15,308 bases of DNA, from positions 12,159-27,466 of the forward strand of contig DHOI01000130.1 in NCBI GenBank assembly GCA_002409725.1. The letters run 5' to 3'. Within the stretch, counting starts at the first letter, position 1; every line of letters starts with the position of its first letter. This DNA is from Christensenella sp. UBA5394. GTDB taxonomy: Bacteria; Bacillota; Clostridia; Christensenellales; CAG-138. The notes beneath the pieces are model-generated. The model ran no database searches and was not told the DNA's origin. It saw only the letters and a list, made by a program, of their open reading frames with translations. Below are positions 6,907-13,950 of this stretch, one piece after another. The position numbers and the translations under genes were made by a program.

Positions 6907-8961
6907 CTAGAGGGTCACCATCCCTTCGGAAATGATTTCGGTATCCTGGCCTATCTCGCTGTAGGAAAGCACCACGAAATCCGGCGCGATCTGCTCTGTA
7001 AGCTTTTTGAAATAGCGCCGTACAGCCGGCGAGGTAACGACGATGGGCGTAAGGCCCATGCCCGTGACCTTTTCCGTGGCGTTGCGCAGGCTGAGGAAGA
7101 TGCCCTGCATCTCTTTTTGATTGAGGGCAAGATAGGAGCCCGTTTCGCTCTTACGTACACGCTCAAGCAAAAGCTGCTCCACGGTCGCGTCCACGGTGAT
7201 CACATGGCCCTTGTCATCCGGGATAAAGCGCTTGGAGATGGCCCGGCCCAGGGCCTGGCGCACGAATTCCACCAGCGTTTCCGTATCGCGCGTGATGGGG
7301 CCGTAATCAGCCAATGCCTCGAGGATGGTGCCCAAATCCCGCACGGAGATATTTTCCCGCAGCAGGGCGGCCAGCACCTTTTGCAGCTCGCCCAAGGAAA
7401 AGAGCTTGGGCACGACCTCCTCGACCAGGGCCGGCTGCTGGCCCTTGAGGTTATCTACCAACACCTGCACCTGCTGCCTGGTAAGCAGCTCGGCGCTGTG
7501 GCGCTTGATTACGTCCGTCATGTGGGTGGCGATTACCGAGGGCAGATCGATGGTGGTGTAGCCCAAAAGCTCAGCCTTTTCGCGGTTGGCTTCCGTTACC
7601 CATAAGGCCGGCAGGCCGAAGGTGGGCTCCACGGTTTCGATGCCCTCCACCTTGCCCAGCACCTCGCCTGTCGAGAGGGCCAGGAAGTGGTCCAGCATTA
7701 CCTTGCCGCGGGATACCTCCACGCCCTTGATCTTGATCACATACTCGCTGGTACCCAGCTGTATATTGTCGCGCAGGCGGATAACCGGCACGATGATGCC
7801 CAAGTCCATCACGCATTGGCGGCGGATCATCACCACCCGCTCCAACAGATCCCCGCCTTGGGAAGCATCCACCAGCGGCAGCAGGCCGTAGCCAAGCTCC
7901 ATGCTGATCAGATCCACCTGCAAAAGGGAGGTGGCCTTTTCGGGCTTTCGCATCTCCTGCGCCGCGGCCTCGTGCACATCCACAGCCTCGGGCTCCGTCT
8001 GCTCCTCTTTCTTTTTTTGCGCCTGCAAAAGGAAGTAGGCCAGCGCGCCCAAACCGGCGGCAAGGAAGAGGATGGGCAGTGTGGGCATACCCGGAATGAT
8101 GGCGAAGCCCAGCAGCATGCAGGCTAGAATGATGAAGATATAGGGCTGGCTGCCGAATTGCTTGGCAAGATCCCGCCCCAGGTTGTTATCCGACGTAGCC
8201 CTGGTGACGATGATGCCCATGGCCGTGGAGACCATCAGCGCCGGAATCTGGCTGCAAAGGCCGTCGCCCACGGCAGCGATGAGGTAGGTGTCGATCACCT
8301 CGGCGGTGGTCATGCCCGAATCGCCCACCAGGCCGATGATCAGGCCGCCCACTATGTTGACCAGCGTGATGAGGATGCCTACGACCGCGTCGCCCTTAAC
8401 GAATTTGCTCGAGCCATCCATGGCCCCGTAAAAATCCGCCTCGCGCTGGATCTTGGCGCGGCGCTCCTTGGCGCCCTGCTCGTCGATCAGGCCGGAGTTG
8501 AGATCCGCATCGATGGCCATCTGCTTGCCCGGCATGGCGTCCAACGTGAAGCGGGCGGCCACCTCGGCCACGCGCTCCGCGCCCTTGGTGATGACCACGA
8601 ACTGCACGATCACGATGATGAAAAAGGTGATAACGCCCACCACCAGGTTATCGCCGATGACGAACTGTGCAAAGGTGCGGATCACACGGCCCGCGTCGCC
8701 ATTGTTGCCCAGGATCAGGCTGGTGGTCGAAATGTTCAGCGAAAGGCGGAACAGCGTGAGGATCAACAGCATGGTGGGAAAGCTGGCGAATTGCAGCGGC
8801 TCCGTGATATAGACCGTCATCAGCAGCACCAGCAGGGAAACGGCGATGTTGACCACCAGCAGCACATCCATCAGGGCCGTGGGCACGGGCAGGATGATGA
8901 TGAGCACAATACTCAGCAGCACGACCGCGATAATAACGTCCTGTGGCTTTAGCTTCGTCAT
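6907..8961 (-). CDS. flhA: flagellar type III export gate protein FlhA, 684 aa
   Basis: FlhA forms the nonameric ring of the export gate; its cytoplasmic domain docks chaperone-substrate complexes. GGGGAAGAG precedes the ATG. The N-terminal half (1-330) holds eight predicted membrane segments. The FHIPEP signature is present: RFTLDAMPGKQMAIDADLNS (137-156), followed by MDGSSKFVKGDA (181-192). After a charged linker (QAQKKKEEQTEPEAVDVHEA) the cytoplasmic domain starts near residue 345 (LLQVDLISMELGYGLLPLVD) and includes ALWVTEANREKAELLGY and the 'LGELQKVLAALLRENISVRDL' region (split here by family boundaries). Length and order are standard. flhB ends 13 bases upstream, and flhF starts one base after the stop. 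Confidence 0.98.
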   Translation of the reverse strand: MTKLKPQDVIIAVVLLSIVLIIILPVPTALMDVLLVVNIAVSLLVLLMTVYITEPLQFASFPTMLLILTLFRLSLNISTTSLILGNNGDAGRVIRTFAQFVIGDNLVVGVITFFIIVIVQFVVITKGAERVAEVAARFTLDAMPGKQMAIDADLNSGLIDEQGAKERRAKIQREADFYGAMDGSSKFVKGDAVVGILITLVNIVGGLIIGLVGDSGMTTAEVIDTYLIAAVGDGLCSQIPALMVSTAMGIIVTRATSDNNLGRDLAKQFGSQPYIFIILACMLLGFAIIPGMPTLPILFLAAGLGALAYFLLQAQKKKEEQTEPEAVDVHEAAAQEMRKPEKATSLLQVDLISMELGYGLLPLVDASQGGDLLERVVMIRRQCVMDLGIIVPVIRLRDNIQLGTSEYVIKIKGVEVSRGKVMLDHFLALSTGEVLGKVEGIETVEPTFGLPALWVTEANREKAELLGYTTIDLPSVIATHMTDVIKRHSAELLTRQQVQVLVDNLKGQQPALVEEVVPKLFSLGELQKVLAALLRENISVRDLGTILEALADYGPITRDTETLVEFVRQALGRAISKRFIPDDKGHVITVDATVEQLLLERVRKSETGSYLALNQKEMQGIFLSLRNATEKVTGMGLTPIVVTSPAVRRYFKKLTEQIAPDFVVLSYSEIGQDTEIISEGMVTL

Positions 8962-8974
8962 GTTGTCTCTTCCC

Positions 8975-10048
8975 CTACCTTCCCTTTTTCAGCTTGTACA
9001 CATAGGCCAGTATCTCCGCTACGGCCTGATACAGCTCGAAGGGAACCTCACTGCCGATCTCGCACATTTTATACAGCCCCTGGGCCACGCTTCTATTCTC
9101 AACAAGCTCCACCCCGTTCTCCTTTGCGATCTGTTTGATGCGCTGGGCCAGATAGTCCTGGCCCTTGGCCGTAACGATGGGGGCGGAAGCTTTGGCTTCT
9201 TCATATTTGAGGGCCACCGCGTAATGGGTGGGGTTGGTGATCACCACATCCGCCTCTGGCACGGCCTGCATCATGCGCATCGCCGCCATCTGGCGTTGCT
9301 TTTGCTTGATGCGGCCCTTCACCTGTGGGTCGCCCTCCTGCTGCTTGTACTCGAGCTTGAGCTCGTATTTGGTCATGCGCAGGTCTTTTTCGTAGCGCCA
9401 CCACTGGTAGAAATAGTCTAGGCCCGCCATCACCAAGAGGGCCAACCCTACGCTCAGGCCAAGATCGGTGATCAGCAGCAGGATCAGTTCCGCGGCCTGG
9501 GCCGGATCCTGCCAGACGGTTTGCCCAAAGCGCTCCATAGCCGCCATGTATCTGCCGTAGGCTACGTAGCCTATGATGATGATCTTAACGATGGACTTGA
9601 GCAGCTCGTAGAGCGTGCGCACGGAAAAAATGCGCTGCAATCCCTTTAAAGGGTTGAGCCTGTCCATCTTGGGCGAGAGGGCCTTGCTGGAAAACAGAAA
9701 GCCCACCTGCAAAAGGTTTGCGCCCGCGGCCCCGATGAAGGCCACGCCCAGGAAGGGCAGCATGATCCACGCCAGCTCTATCGAGCCCCGGGTCATCAGG
9801 CGGGGCACCTCTCCGGCATCCAATGCATCCCCCATAAAGAGCTGCCCCGAAAGGCCCGCCCGAAGGAAATTGGCTATCCGCTCCCACATGCCGGGCCCTA
9901 GCATGCGTAGCGCCCCAAACAGCAGCAGCATCATCAGCGCCGTGACCAGCTCGTTGCTTTTGCGTACCTGGCCCCGCTCCCGCGCATCCTTGCGCTTCTT
10001 GGGCGTTGCTTTTTCCGTGCGTTCGCCGCCGCTTCCTTCTTGCGCCAT
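8975..10048 (-). CDS. flhB: flagellar export gate switch protein FlhB, 357 aa
   Basis: FlhB switches the export gate from rod/hook to filament substrates after self-cleavage. The N-terminal cytoplasmic tail MAQEGSGGERTEKATPKKRK is typical ('GERTEKATPKK'). Four membrane segments fall at about 32-52, 88-118, 147-165 and 187-210. The linker helix (KDLRMTKYELKLEYKQQEGD, 221-240) is followed by the cleavable NPTH site at 272-275 (autocleavage between Asn and Pro), then the small C-terminal domain, which ends soon after 'YKLKKGR'. All key residues are intact and length is normal. It starts 3 bases after fliR with no visible Shine-Dalgarno sequence, so it probably relies on ribosomes finishing fliR. 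FlhB normally works with the hook-length protein FliK, which is not encoded here. Confidence 0.98.
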   Translation of the reverse strand: MAQEGSGGERTEKATPKKRKDARERGQVRKSNELVTALMMLLLFGALRMLGPGMWERIANFLRAGLSGQLFMGDALDAGEVPRLMTRGSIELAWIMLPFLGVAFIGAAGANLLQVGFLFSSKALSPKMDRLNPLKGLQRIFSVRTLYELLKSIVKIIIIGYVAYGRYMAAMERFGQTVWQDPAQAAELILLLITDLGLSVGLALLVMAGLDYFYQWWRYEKDLRMTKYELKLEYKQQEGDPQVKGRIKQKQRQMAAMRMMQAVPEADVVITNPTHYAVALKYEEAKASAPIVTAKGQDYLAQRIKQIAKENGVELVENRSVAQGLYKMCEIGSEVPFELYQAVAEILAYVYKLKKGR

Positions 10049-10051
10049 GGC

Positions 10052-10840
10052 TTACGCGCCGATCAGGGCCGAGAAGGCCCGCTCCATGCCGGCGAACATG
10101 CTCTCGAACACGCTGCCGGCCAATGAGGAATAGATGGGCAGCACCATGGAAAGCACCACCAGCCCCAGGATGATTTTTAGCGGCATGCCGATCACGAACA
10201 CGTTCATCTGCGGCACCGTTCGCACCAGCATACCCATGGCCGCCTCGCCCAACAGGCCCGATATCACCACCGGCAGGGCCATGCGCAGCCCCAGCACAAA
10301 GGCCTCGCAAAACAGTTGCGCGATTACCCAGGCAATGCCGGAAGAAACCGTTACCGTGCCCACGGGGATGTGCAGGAAGGTGAGCCGCAAAAGCCCGATC
10401 AGCCGTTCAAAGCCGCCCACGCTGATGAAGACCAGCATCATCATGGTATTGATCAGGTTGCCCAGCATGGGGATGCTGGCGTTGGACTGCTGGTCGAACA
10501 CATTGGCCATGCCAAAGCCCATCTGCATATCGATCAGCTGGCCGGCCGAAAAGGATACGCTGAAAAACAGCGTAAGCAGGTAGCCCATAATGAGGCCAAC
10601 GAGGGTCTCCTTTGCGCACAGCAGGGCGAAAATGGGCACGCTGCCATACGTTAGGGGTGTGGGCGTGGGCAGCACCGTAAAAAAGAAATACGCAAGGGCC
10701 AGGCTATAGCTGATCTTCACCGTAGCCGGGATGTTAGACCGGCCGAAAATGGGGGAAGAGAGCGTCATGCCAGCCACCCGGATAAAGAGCAGCAGCGCGT
10801 AGTCCAATCCGCCTGCGGCCAGCCGCGAAAGCGCCTCCAT
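10052..10840 (-). CDS. fliR: flagellar export gate protein FliR, 262 aa
   Basis: FliR is one of the FliP5-FliQ4-FliR1 core pore proteins in the plasma membrane. Six or so hydrophobic segments span the protein. Family hallmarks are visible: RVAGMTLSSPIFGRSNIPAT near the N-terminus, GQLIDMQMGFGMANVFDQQ in the middle, and GMLVRTVPQMNVFVIGMPLK near the C-terminus. Length is standard. The ATG lies 4 bases after the fliQ stop and has only a weak AGG upstream, which suggests translational coupling to fliQ. flhB follows after 3 bases. Confidence 0.97.
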   Translation of the reverse strand: MEALSRLAAGGLDYALLLFIRVAGMTLSSPIFGRSNIPATVKISYSLALAYFFFTVLPTPTPLTYGSVPIFALLCAKETLVGLIMGYLLTLFFSVSFSAGQLIDMQMGFGMANVFDQQSNASIPMLGNLINTMMMLVFISVGGFERLIGLLRLTFLHIPVGTVTVSSGIAWVIAQLFCEAFVLGLRMALPVVISGLLGEAAMGMLVRTVPQMNVFVIGMPLKIILGLVVLSMVLPIYSSLAGSVFESMFAGMERAFSALIGA

Positions 10841-10844
10841 AGGC

Positions 10845-11114
10845 CTAGTAGATCATCTGGCCGATGTAGCCATACAGCCGGGTGACCAGGCCGCTGGTTT
10901 CGGAGAGGATATACCCCGCGCATACCAGAAGGGCCAGAAACACGCCGATGATCTTGGGCACAAAGGCCAGCGTTTGCTCGCTGATCTGGGTCGCGGCCTG
11001 AAAGATGGATACGACCACGCCGATCACCAGCGCCGCGGCCATCATGGGCATGGCGCATTTGAGCACCACCATGATGGCATCTTGCAAAACCGTTATGATC
11101 ATCGATTGGGACAT
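10845..11114 (-). CDS. fliQ: flagellar export gate protein FliQ, 89 aa
   Basis: A small protein with two membrane segments (about 14-38 and 52-74) that packs around FliP/FliR in the export pore. The ATG at 11114 is chosen because an AAAAGGAGG ribosome binding site lies just upstream and the resulting 89 residues fit the family; the longer open frame starting at 11210 would run into fliP and adds a basic tail foreign to FliQ. Characteristic stretch: VSIFQAATQISEQTLAFVPK, ending in the usual LYGYIGQMIY. It lies 49 bases after fliP, one of the larger gaps in the operon, and has its own strong ribosome binding site. Confidence 0.97.
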   Translation of the reverse strand: MSQSMIITVLQDAIMVVLKCAMPMMAAALVIGVVVSIFQAATQISEQTLAFVPKIIGVFLALLVCAGYILSETSGLVTRLYGYIGQMIY

Positions 11115-11163
11115 ATGCCGCCTCCTTTTCGCCTTCCGTTCCCGCACCACCTCGTAGGCGGCA

Positions 11164-12120
11164 TTACAGGAAGCCGGAGACCAGGGTCTGCATGGTGAGC
11201 GTCCAGCCATCCACCACCACGAACAACAATACCTTGAAGGGCAGCGAGATGGTAATGGGCGGGAGCATCATCATGCCCATAGCCATCAGCGTGCTGGCCA
11301 CGATCATATCGATCACGATAAAGGGGATATAGATGAAGAAGCCGATCTCAAAGGAGCGCTTGAGCTCGCTCGTGAGAAAGGCCGGGATCAGCGTGCGCAT
11401 GCGCACCTGCAGGGCTTCTTCCTCCGTAGCGGGCGGCTCCTCGCCCGCAAAGGAGCAGAACATATTCAGATCCGCCGTGCGGGTTTGGCGCAGCATGAAA
11501 GCGCGCACGGGCACGGCCCCCCGATCCATTGCTTCTTCCAGGGTGATCTGCTCCGTGATATAGGGGATATAGGCCTCGGTTTTGACCTCATCCACCACCG
11601 GTCCCATGATAAACAGCGTTAAAAACAGCGCCAGCCCCACCAGCACCTGGTTGGGGGGCATCTGCTGCAAGCCCAGGGCGTTTCGCGTAAAGGAGAGCAC
11701 CATCACCACCCGCACGAAGCTGGTAAGCATGATGAGCAGGGAGGGCGCGAGGGATAGCAGCGTGAGCAGCGCCACGATCTGCACGCTTTGCGAGCGGCTG
11801 CCCAGCATGCTGACAAGCGTGCCCAGCATGCCCGGCTTCTCTTCCGCCTCCGCTTCGGCTCCGGCCGCCGCCTCATCCATCGGCTCCAGCGGCTCCAAGG
11901 GCTCGGCCGCCTCTGCGGCCTCGGCGGCTTCCCGCTCGGCCAGGGCCGCCTGCAATTCCGCTTCGGATACGCAGCCCGTCATCACAAACGCAACCGCAGC
12001 CAGCATGGCCAAAAGCAGCAGGCAGGCGATGCGCCTGCCCCGGGCGGGGCGCGCGGCAGGGCCGTGGGGTTTGGCGCTTATAGAAGGTAGGGCGGCGGGG
12101 ACGTCATTCTTTTGGCGCAT
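11164..12120 (-). CDS. fliP: flagellar export gate protein FliP with a lipobox-like leader and acidic spacer, 318 aa
   Basis: FliP is the main subunit of the export pore. The ATG at 12120 is preceded by GGAGGAGGG and overlaps fliO by 17 bases. The conserved FliP domain spans about 108-318: SLAPSLLIMLTSFVRVVMVL (123-142), RNALGLQQMPPNQVLVGLAL, then TSELKRSFEIGFFIYIPFIV and MGMMMLPPITISLPFKVLLF. Before it lies about 100 extra residues: a basic region (RPARGRR, 24-30), a hydrophobic stretch (31-47), then MTGC with Cys50. This satisfies the standard prokaryotic lipoprotein pattern. An Ala/Glu-rich acidic spacer follows (51-97, e.g. AEREAAEAAEAAEPLEPLEP). Many FliP proteins have a cleaved signal peptide, but a lipobox and this spacer are unusual, and the length exceeds the usual 220-250. 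Confidence 0.96.
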   Translation of the reverse strand: MRQKNDVPAALPSISAKPHGPAARPARGRRIACLLLLAMLAAVAFVMTGCVSEAELQAALAEREAAEAAEAAEPLEPLEPMDEAAAGAEAEAEEKPGMLGTLVSMLGSRSQSVQIVALLTLLSLAPSLLIMLTSFVRVVMVLSFTRNALGLQQMPPNQVLVGLALFLTLFIMGPVVDEVKTEAYIPYITEQITLEEAMDRGAVPVRAFMLRQTRTADLNMFCSFAGEEPPATEEEALQVRMRTLIPAFLTSELKRSFEIGFFIYIPFIVIDMIVASTLMAMGMMMLPPITISLPFKVLLFVVVDGWTLTMQTLVSGFL

Positions 12121-12526
12121 AATCACCCTCCTCCCGCTTTTTCCAGGCTGTAAAAACATCACGGAAGGGGGTAGGCGCGCGCTGCGGCTCCGCCTCCTCT
12201 TGCGGCGGCGCATCGCTCGTTTCCAGCAGGGCGAAGGCGTTCTCGCTCACGCCCAAAAGATAGCGCTTGCTATCGGCCTCGATCAGCAGGATGCTCTTTT
12301 CCCGGTCGATCGAAAGCCGGTCCACCAGGCGGATATGCCGCCCCAGCGCTGGCCTGTCGCCCTTGGCGGGGAGGAAGAGGCCGTGCTGCATGGTACGCGC
12401 GAAAAAGCGTGTAACAAAATATGCGCCCGCGAATATCAGCGCCAAATAGAGCAATAGCAGCAGGATCTGACCGATCTGCGGCCCTTGCTCCAGGGCCTGG
12501 GCGGGCGCGGGCGTGGAAATGGGCAT
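12104..12526 (-). CDS. fliO: flagellar export accessory protein FliO, 140 aa
   Basis: FliO is a bitopic membrane protein that assists FliP assembly into the export gate. One membrane segment (about 19-40, ILLLLLYLALIFAGAYFVTR) is followed by the small FliO domain (about 50-102) with the typical 'HIRLVDRLSIDREKSILLIE' and RYLLGVSENAFALL. A charged tail ends in DYAPKE. The start lies 3 bases after the fliE stop with only a weak AGG, so translation is likely coupled. In most Bacillota operons fliO follows fliL-fliM-fliY-cheY; here it directly follows fliE. Confidence 0.92.
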   Translation of the reverse strand: MPISTPAPAQALEQGPQIGQILLLLLYLALIFAGAYFVTRFFARTMQHGLFLPAKGDRPALGRHIRLVDRLSIDREKSILLIEADSKRYLLGVSENAFALLETSDAPPQEEAEPQRAPTPFRDVFTAWKKREEGDYAPKE

Positions 12527-12529
12527 ATG

Positions 12530-12847
12530 CTAAACCTGCATGCGCATGACTTCGGTATAGGCATCCACCAGCCGGTCGCGGATCTGCACCGTGAGGCTGA
12601 GTGCCAGCTCGGCTTTGCGCGCGGCGATGGGCGCGTCATGCAGGTCGTTAAGTTCGCCTATGAGCAGCGCGTCCGTATAAGCTTGGTTATCGGCGGAGGT
12701 CAGCTCCGCCTGGTCGATGGCCTGGGTGAGGAAATCTTTAAATTGGGCGGAATCGTCGGATACGTTAACCGTACCCGCGGCACGCCCGTTCAGCACATTA
12801 TTGACCGCATCCAGCGCGGAAACGGAATTAAGAGAATCGATCGCCAT
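12530..12847 (-). CDS. fliE: flagellar hook-basal body protein FliE, 105 aa
   Basis: FliE joins the MS ring and export gate to the proximal rod. The start is fixed by GGGAGG 7 bases upstream, just after the flgC stop. The protein is small and helical. The family core is seen from FKDFLTQAIDQAELTSADNQ through 'DALLIGELNDLHDAPIAARK' (the conserved L-x-G-x-x-x-D/LHD-x-x-I-A-x-x-K/A) to ALSLTVQIRDRLVDAYTEVM. Length is normal. It sits in the conserved flgB-flgC-fliE triplet, but the expected next gene fliF is missing. Confidence 0.97.
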   Translation of the reverse strand: MAIDSLNSVSALDAVNNVLNGRAAGTVNVSDDSAQFKDFLTQAIDQAELTSADNQAYTDALLIGELNDLHDAPIAARKAELALSLTVQIRDRLVDAYTEVMRMQV

Positions 12848-12860
12848 TACCTAACCTCCC

Positions 12861-13292
12861 TTAGATTTCCAGGGCCTTGAGCGCCATGGATTTGATGGCG
12901 TTGGTGGCGGTGATGTTGGCCTCGTAGGAGCGGGTGGCCGCCATCATATCCACCATTTCAACCACCAGATCAACATTGGGCATCTGCACGTAGCCCTCTT
13001 CGTTCGCATCCGGGTGATCGGGGTCGTAATCCAGCTTGAAGGGGGATTCGTCTTCCCGGATTTCCGTAACCCGTACGCCGCTGCCGTTGCTCTTGGCCTT
13101 GGCCCGATCCAGCATGCCGGCGAAGGTTTGGTCCTCACGCTGCTGCATCACCACATAGCGCCGCCTGTAGGGCGCGCCTTCTGCCGTGCGGGTGGTGTTG
13201 ATGTTCGCGAGGTTCTCGGCGATCACGTCCATGCGCACGCGCTGGGCCGTGAGGGCCGAGGCGCTGATATCCATGCTTTTAAGGAACGACAT
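12861..13292 (-). CDS. flgC: flagellar proximal rod protein FlgC, 143 aa
   Basis: A rod subunit exported through the gate encoded downstream. AGGAGG lies in the last codons of flgB, 10 bases before the ATG, and the two genes are 2 bases apart. The N-terminal rod signature is MDISASALTAQRVRMDVIAE followed by NLANINTTRT. The C-terminal FlgC block is GYVQMPNVDLVVEMVDMMAA then TRSYEANITATNAIKSMALK. Length is within the usual range (about 135-150). Confidence 0.98.
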   Translation of the reverse strand: MSFLKSMDISASALTAQRVRMDVIAENLANINTTRTAEGAPYRRRYVVMQQREDQTFAGMLDRAKAKSNGSGVRVTEIREDESPFKLDYDPDHPDANEEGYVQMPNVDLVVEMVDMMAATRSYEANITATNAIKSMALKALEI

Positions 13293-13294
13293 GC

Positions 13295-13705
13295 TTACCT
13301 ACCTCCTGTGATGGCTGTGCTCAGCTGGTTGAACTCGCTGGATACCTTGCTTTGCAGGGTATAATAATACAGCGTGTTGGTGGCGAGGTCCGCCATCTCT
13401 TTTTCGATATCGACATTATTATCATCCATGCGCATGGTGGTGCTTTCATCCACCTGCACCTCGATGCGCGGCTCGGTTTCCATGGCGCCCGCCAAATGCT
13501 TTTCCCGCGTGCGCTTCATGGCAAAGGAACCGCCTGCGTCTTGCTCCAGGGCCGCCCGGTAGTAATCTTCGAAGGCTACGGACGCGCGGTTATAGCCCGG
13601 GGTGTCGTTGTTGGCGATGTTGCCCGCGATTACCTCGCTGCGCTTCCAGGAAGCATCCAAGCCCACATTGAGCTTGTCAACCTGATTAAACATCTTTTCG
13701 ATCAT
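13295..13705 (-). CDS. flgB: flagellar proximal rod protein FlgB, 136 aa
   Basis: First gene of the flagellar cluster. The ATG at 13705 follows GGGAGGAA by a normal distance; the open frame extends ten codons further upstream, but without a ribosome binding site. The N-terminal rod signature is VIAGNIANNDTPGYNRASVA, with the usual ANxxTPGY core. The C-terminal block is DNNVDIEKEMADLATNTLYY. Length is normal. It is transcribed from a sigma-A-like promoter about 63 bases upstream. Confidence 0.97.
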   Translation of the reverse strand: MIEKMFNQVDKLNVGLDASWKRSEVIAGNIANNDTPGYNRASVAFEDYYRAALEQDAGGSFAMKRTREKHLAGAMETEPRIEVQVDESTTMRMDDNNVDIEKEMADLATNTLYYYTLQSKVSSEFNQLSTAITGGR

Positions 13706-13749
13706 AAGCGTTCCTCCCGGCCGATTAAGGGCCAACCACTAAACCTAGG

Positions 13750-13771
13750 GTAACGAATAGATATTCCTTAC
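13750..13771. promoter_or_regulatory. 22-bp near-palindrome over the predicted flgB transcription start (candidate operator)
   Basis: The left arm GTAACGAATA (13750-13759) and right arm TATTCCTTAC (13762-13771) are reverse complements except for one position, around a central GA. It starts four bases downstream of the -10 box and covers the predicted start site, a typical place for a repressor to act. The binding protein is unknown. Confidence 0.5.
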
Positions 13772-13774
13772 TAT

Positions 13775-13803
13775 ATTTTATAACCCCGCCCTACCTAAGT
13801 CAA
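13775..13803 (-). promoter_or_regulatory. sigma-A-type promoter of the flagellar operon
   Basis: On the minus strand TTGACT (13803-13798), a 17-base spacer and TAAAAT (13780-13775) match the housekeeping consensus at 5/6 and 5/6 with ideal spacing. The predicted start is near 13768, giving a leader of about 63 bases before flgB. This fits the use of the housekeeping sigma factor for early flagellar genes in Bacillota. Confidence 0.75.
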
Positions 13804-13902
13804 CAAAATAAACCCTATTGTGACAGATTCATCCAGCCCCCGCCCCACTGCGGGTCGCTTTTTTGCCAAAAGGCAGTAATGATGGGAATTTTTTTGTCGA
13901 TA

Positions 13903-13911
13903 TGTTATACT
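13903..13911 (+). promoter_or_regulatory. extended -10 promoter of the FtsA-like gene
   Basis: TGTTATACT carries an extended -10 TG and a TATACT box (5/6 to consensus). No good -35 is seen 17 bases upstream, as is usual for extended -10 promoters. The predicted start is near 13918, about 33 bases before the ATG. Confidence 0.5.
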
Positions 13912-13950
13912 GATATATTAAGAAAGCATAATTATGAGGAGGCAGCCCCT

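Larger units (their letters stand above)
13706..13950. other. divergent intergenic region between flgB and the FtsA-like gene
   Basis: These 245 bases are A+T-richer than the flanking genes and hold promoters for both directions, the 22-bp near-palindrome, and the perfect 10-bp palindrome CATAATTATG (13927-13936) just before the FtsA-like ribosome binding site. No gene, riboswitch fold or RNA gene is recognisable. Confidence 0.7.

Noticed and set aside
5865..6935. 356-codon plus-strand open frame opposite flhF
   Set aside because: Low-complexity Gly/Arg/His translation produced by antisense reading of the Ala/Pro-rich linker; no ribosome binding site or family resemblance.
8158..8952. 264-codon plus-strand open frame opposite flhA
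   Set aside because: His/Asp/Gln-rich antisense shadow of flhA, a common artefact of G+C-rich genes.
9585..10310. 241-codon minus-strand open frame across the flhB-fliR junction
   Set aside because: Off-frame reading of two clearly real genes; not a frameshift, since both are intact.
11115..11210. N-terminal extension of fliQ
   Set aside because: It would overlap fliP and bypass a strong ribosome binding site directly before the ATG at 11114.
12121..12213. Longer FliP start overlapping deep into fliO
   Set aside because: The ATG at 12120 has a strong GGAGGAGGG; the extra residues are Arg-rich and precede the signal peptide.
13839..13864. Terminator-like element on the plus strand (CCCGC, 6-base loop, GCGGG, then a T-run)
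   Set aside because: The stem is only 5 bp and the T-run starts 4 bases after it; no plus-strand gene ends here, so I do not call it a terminator.
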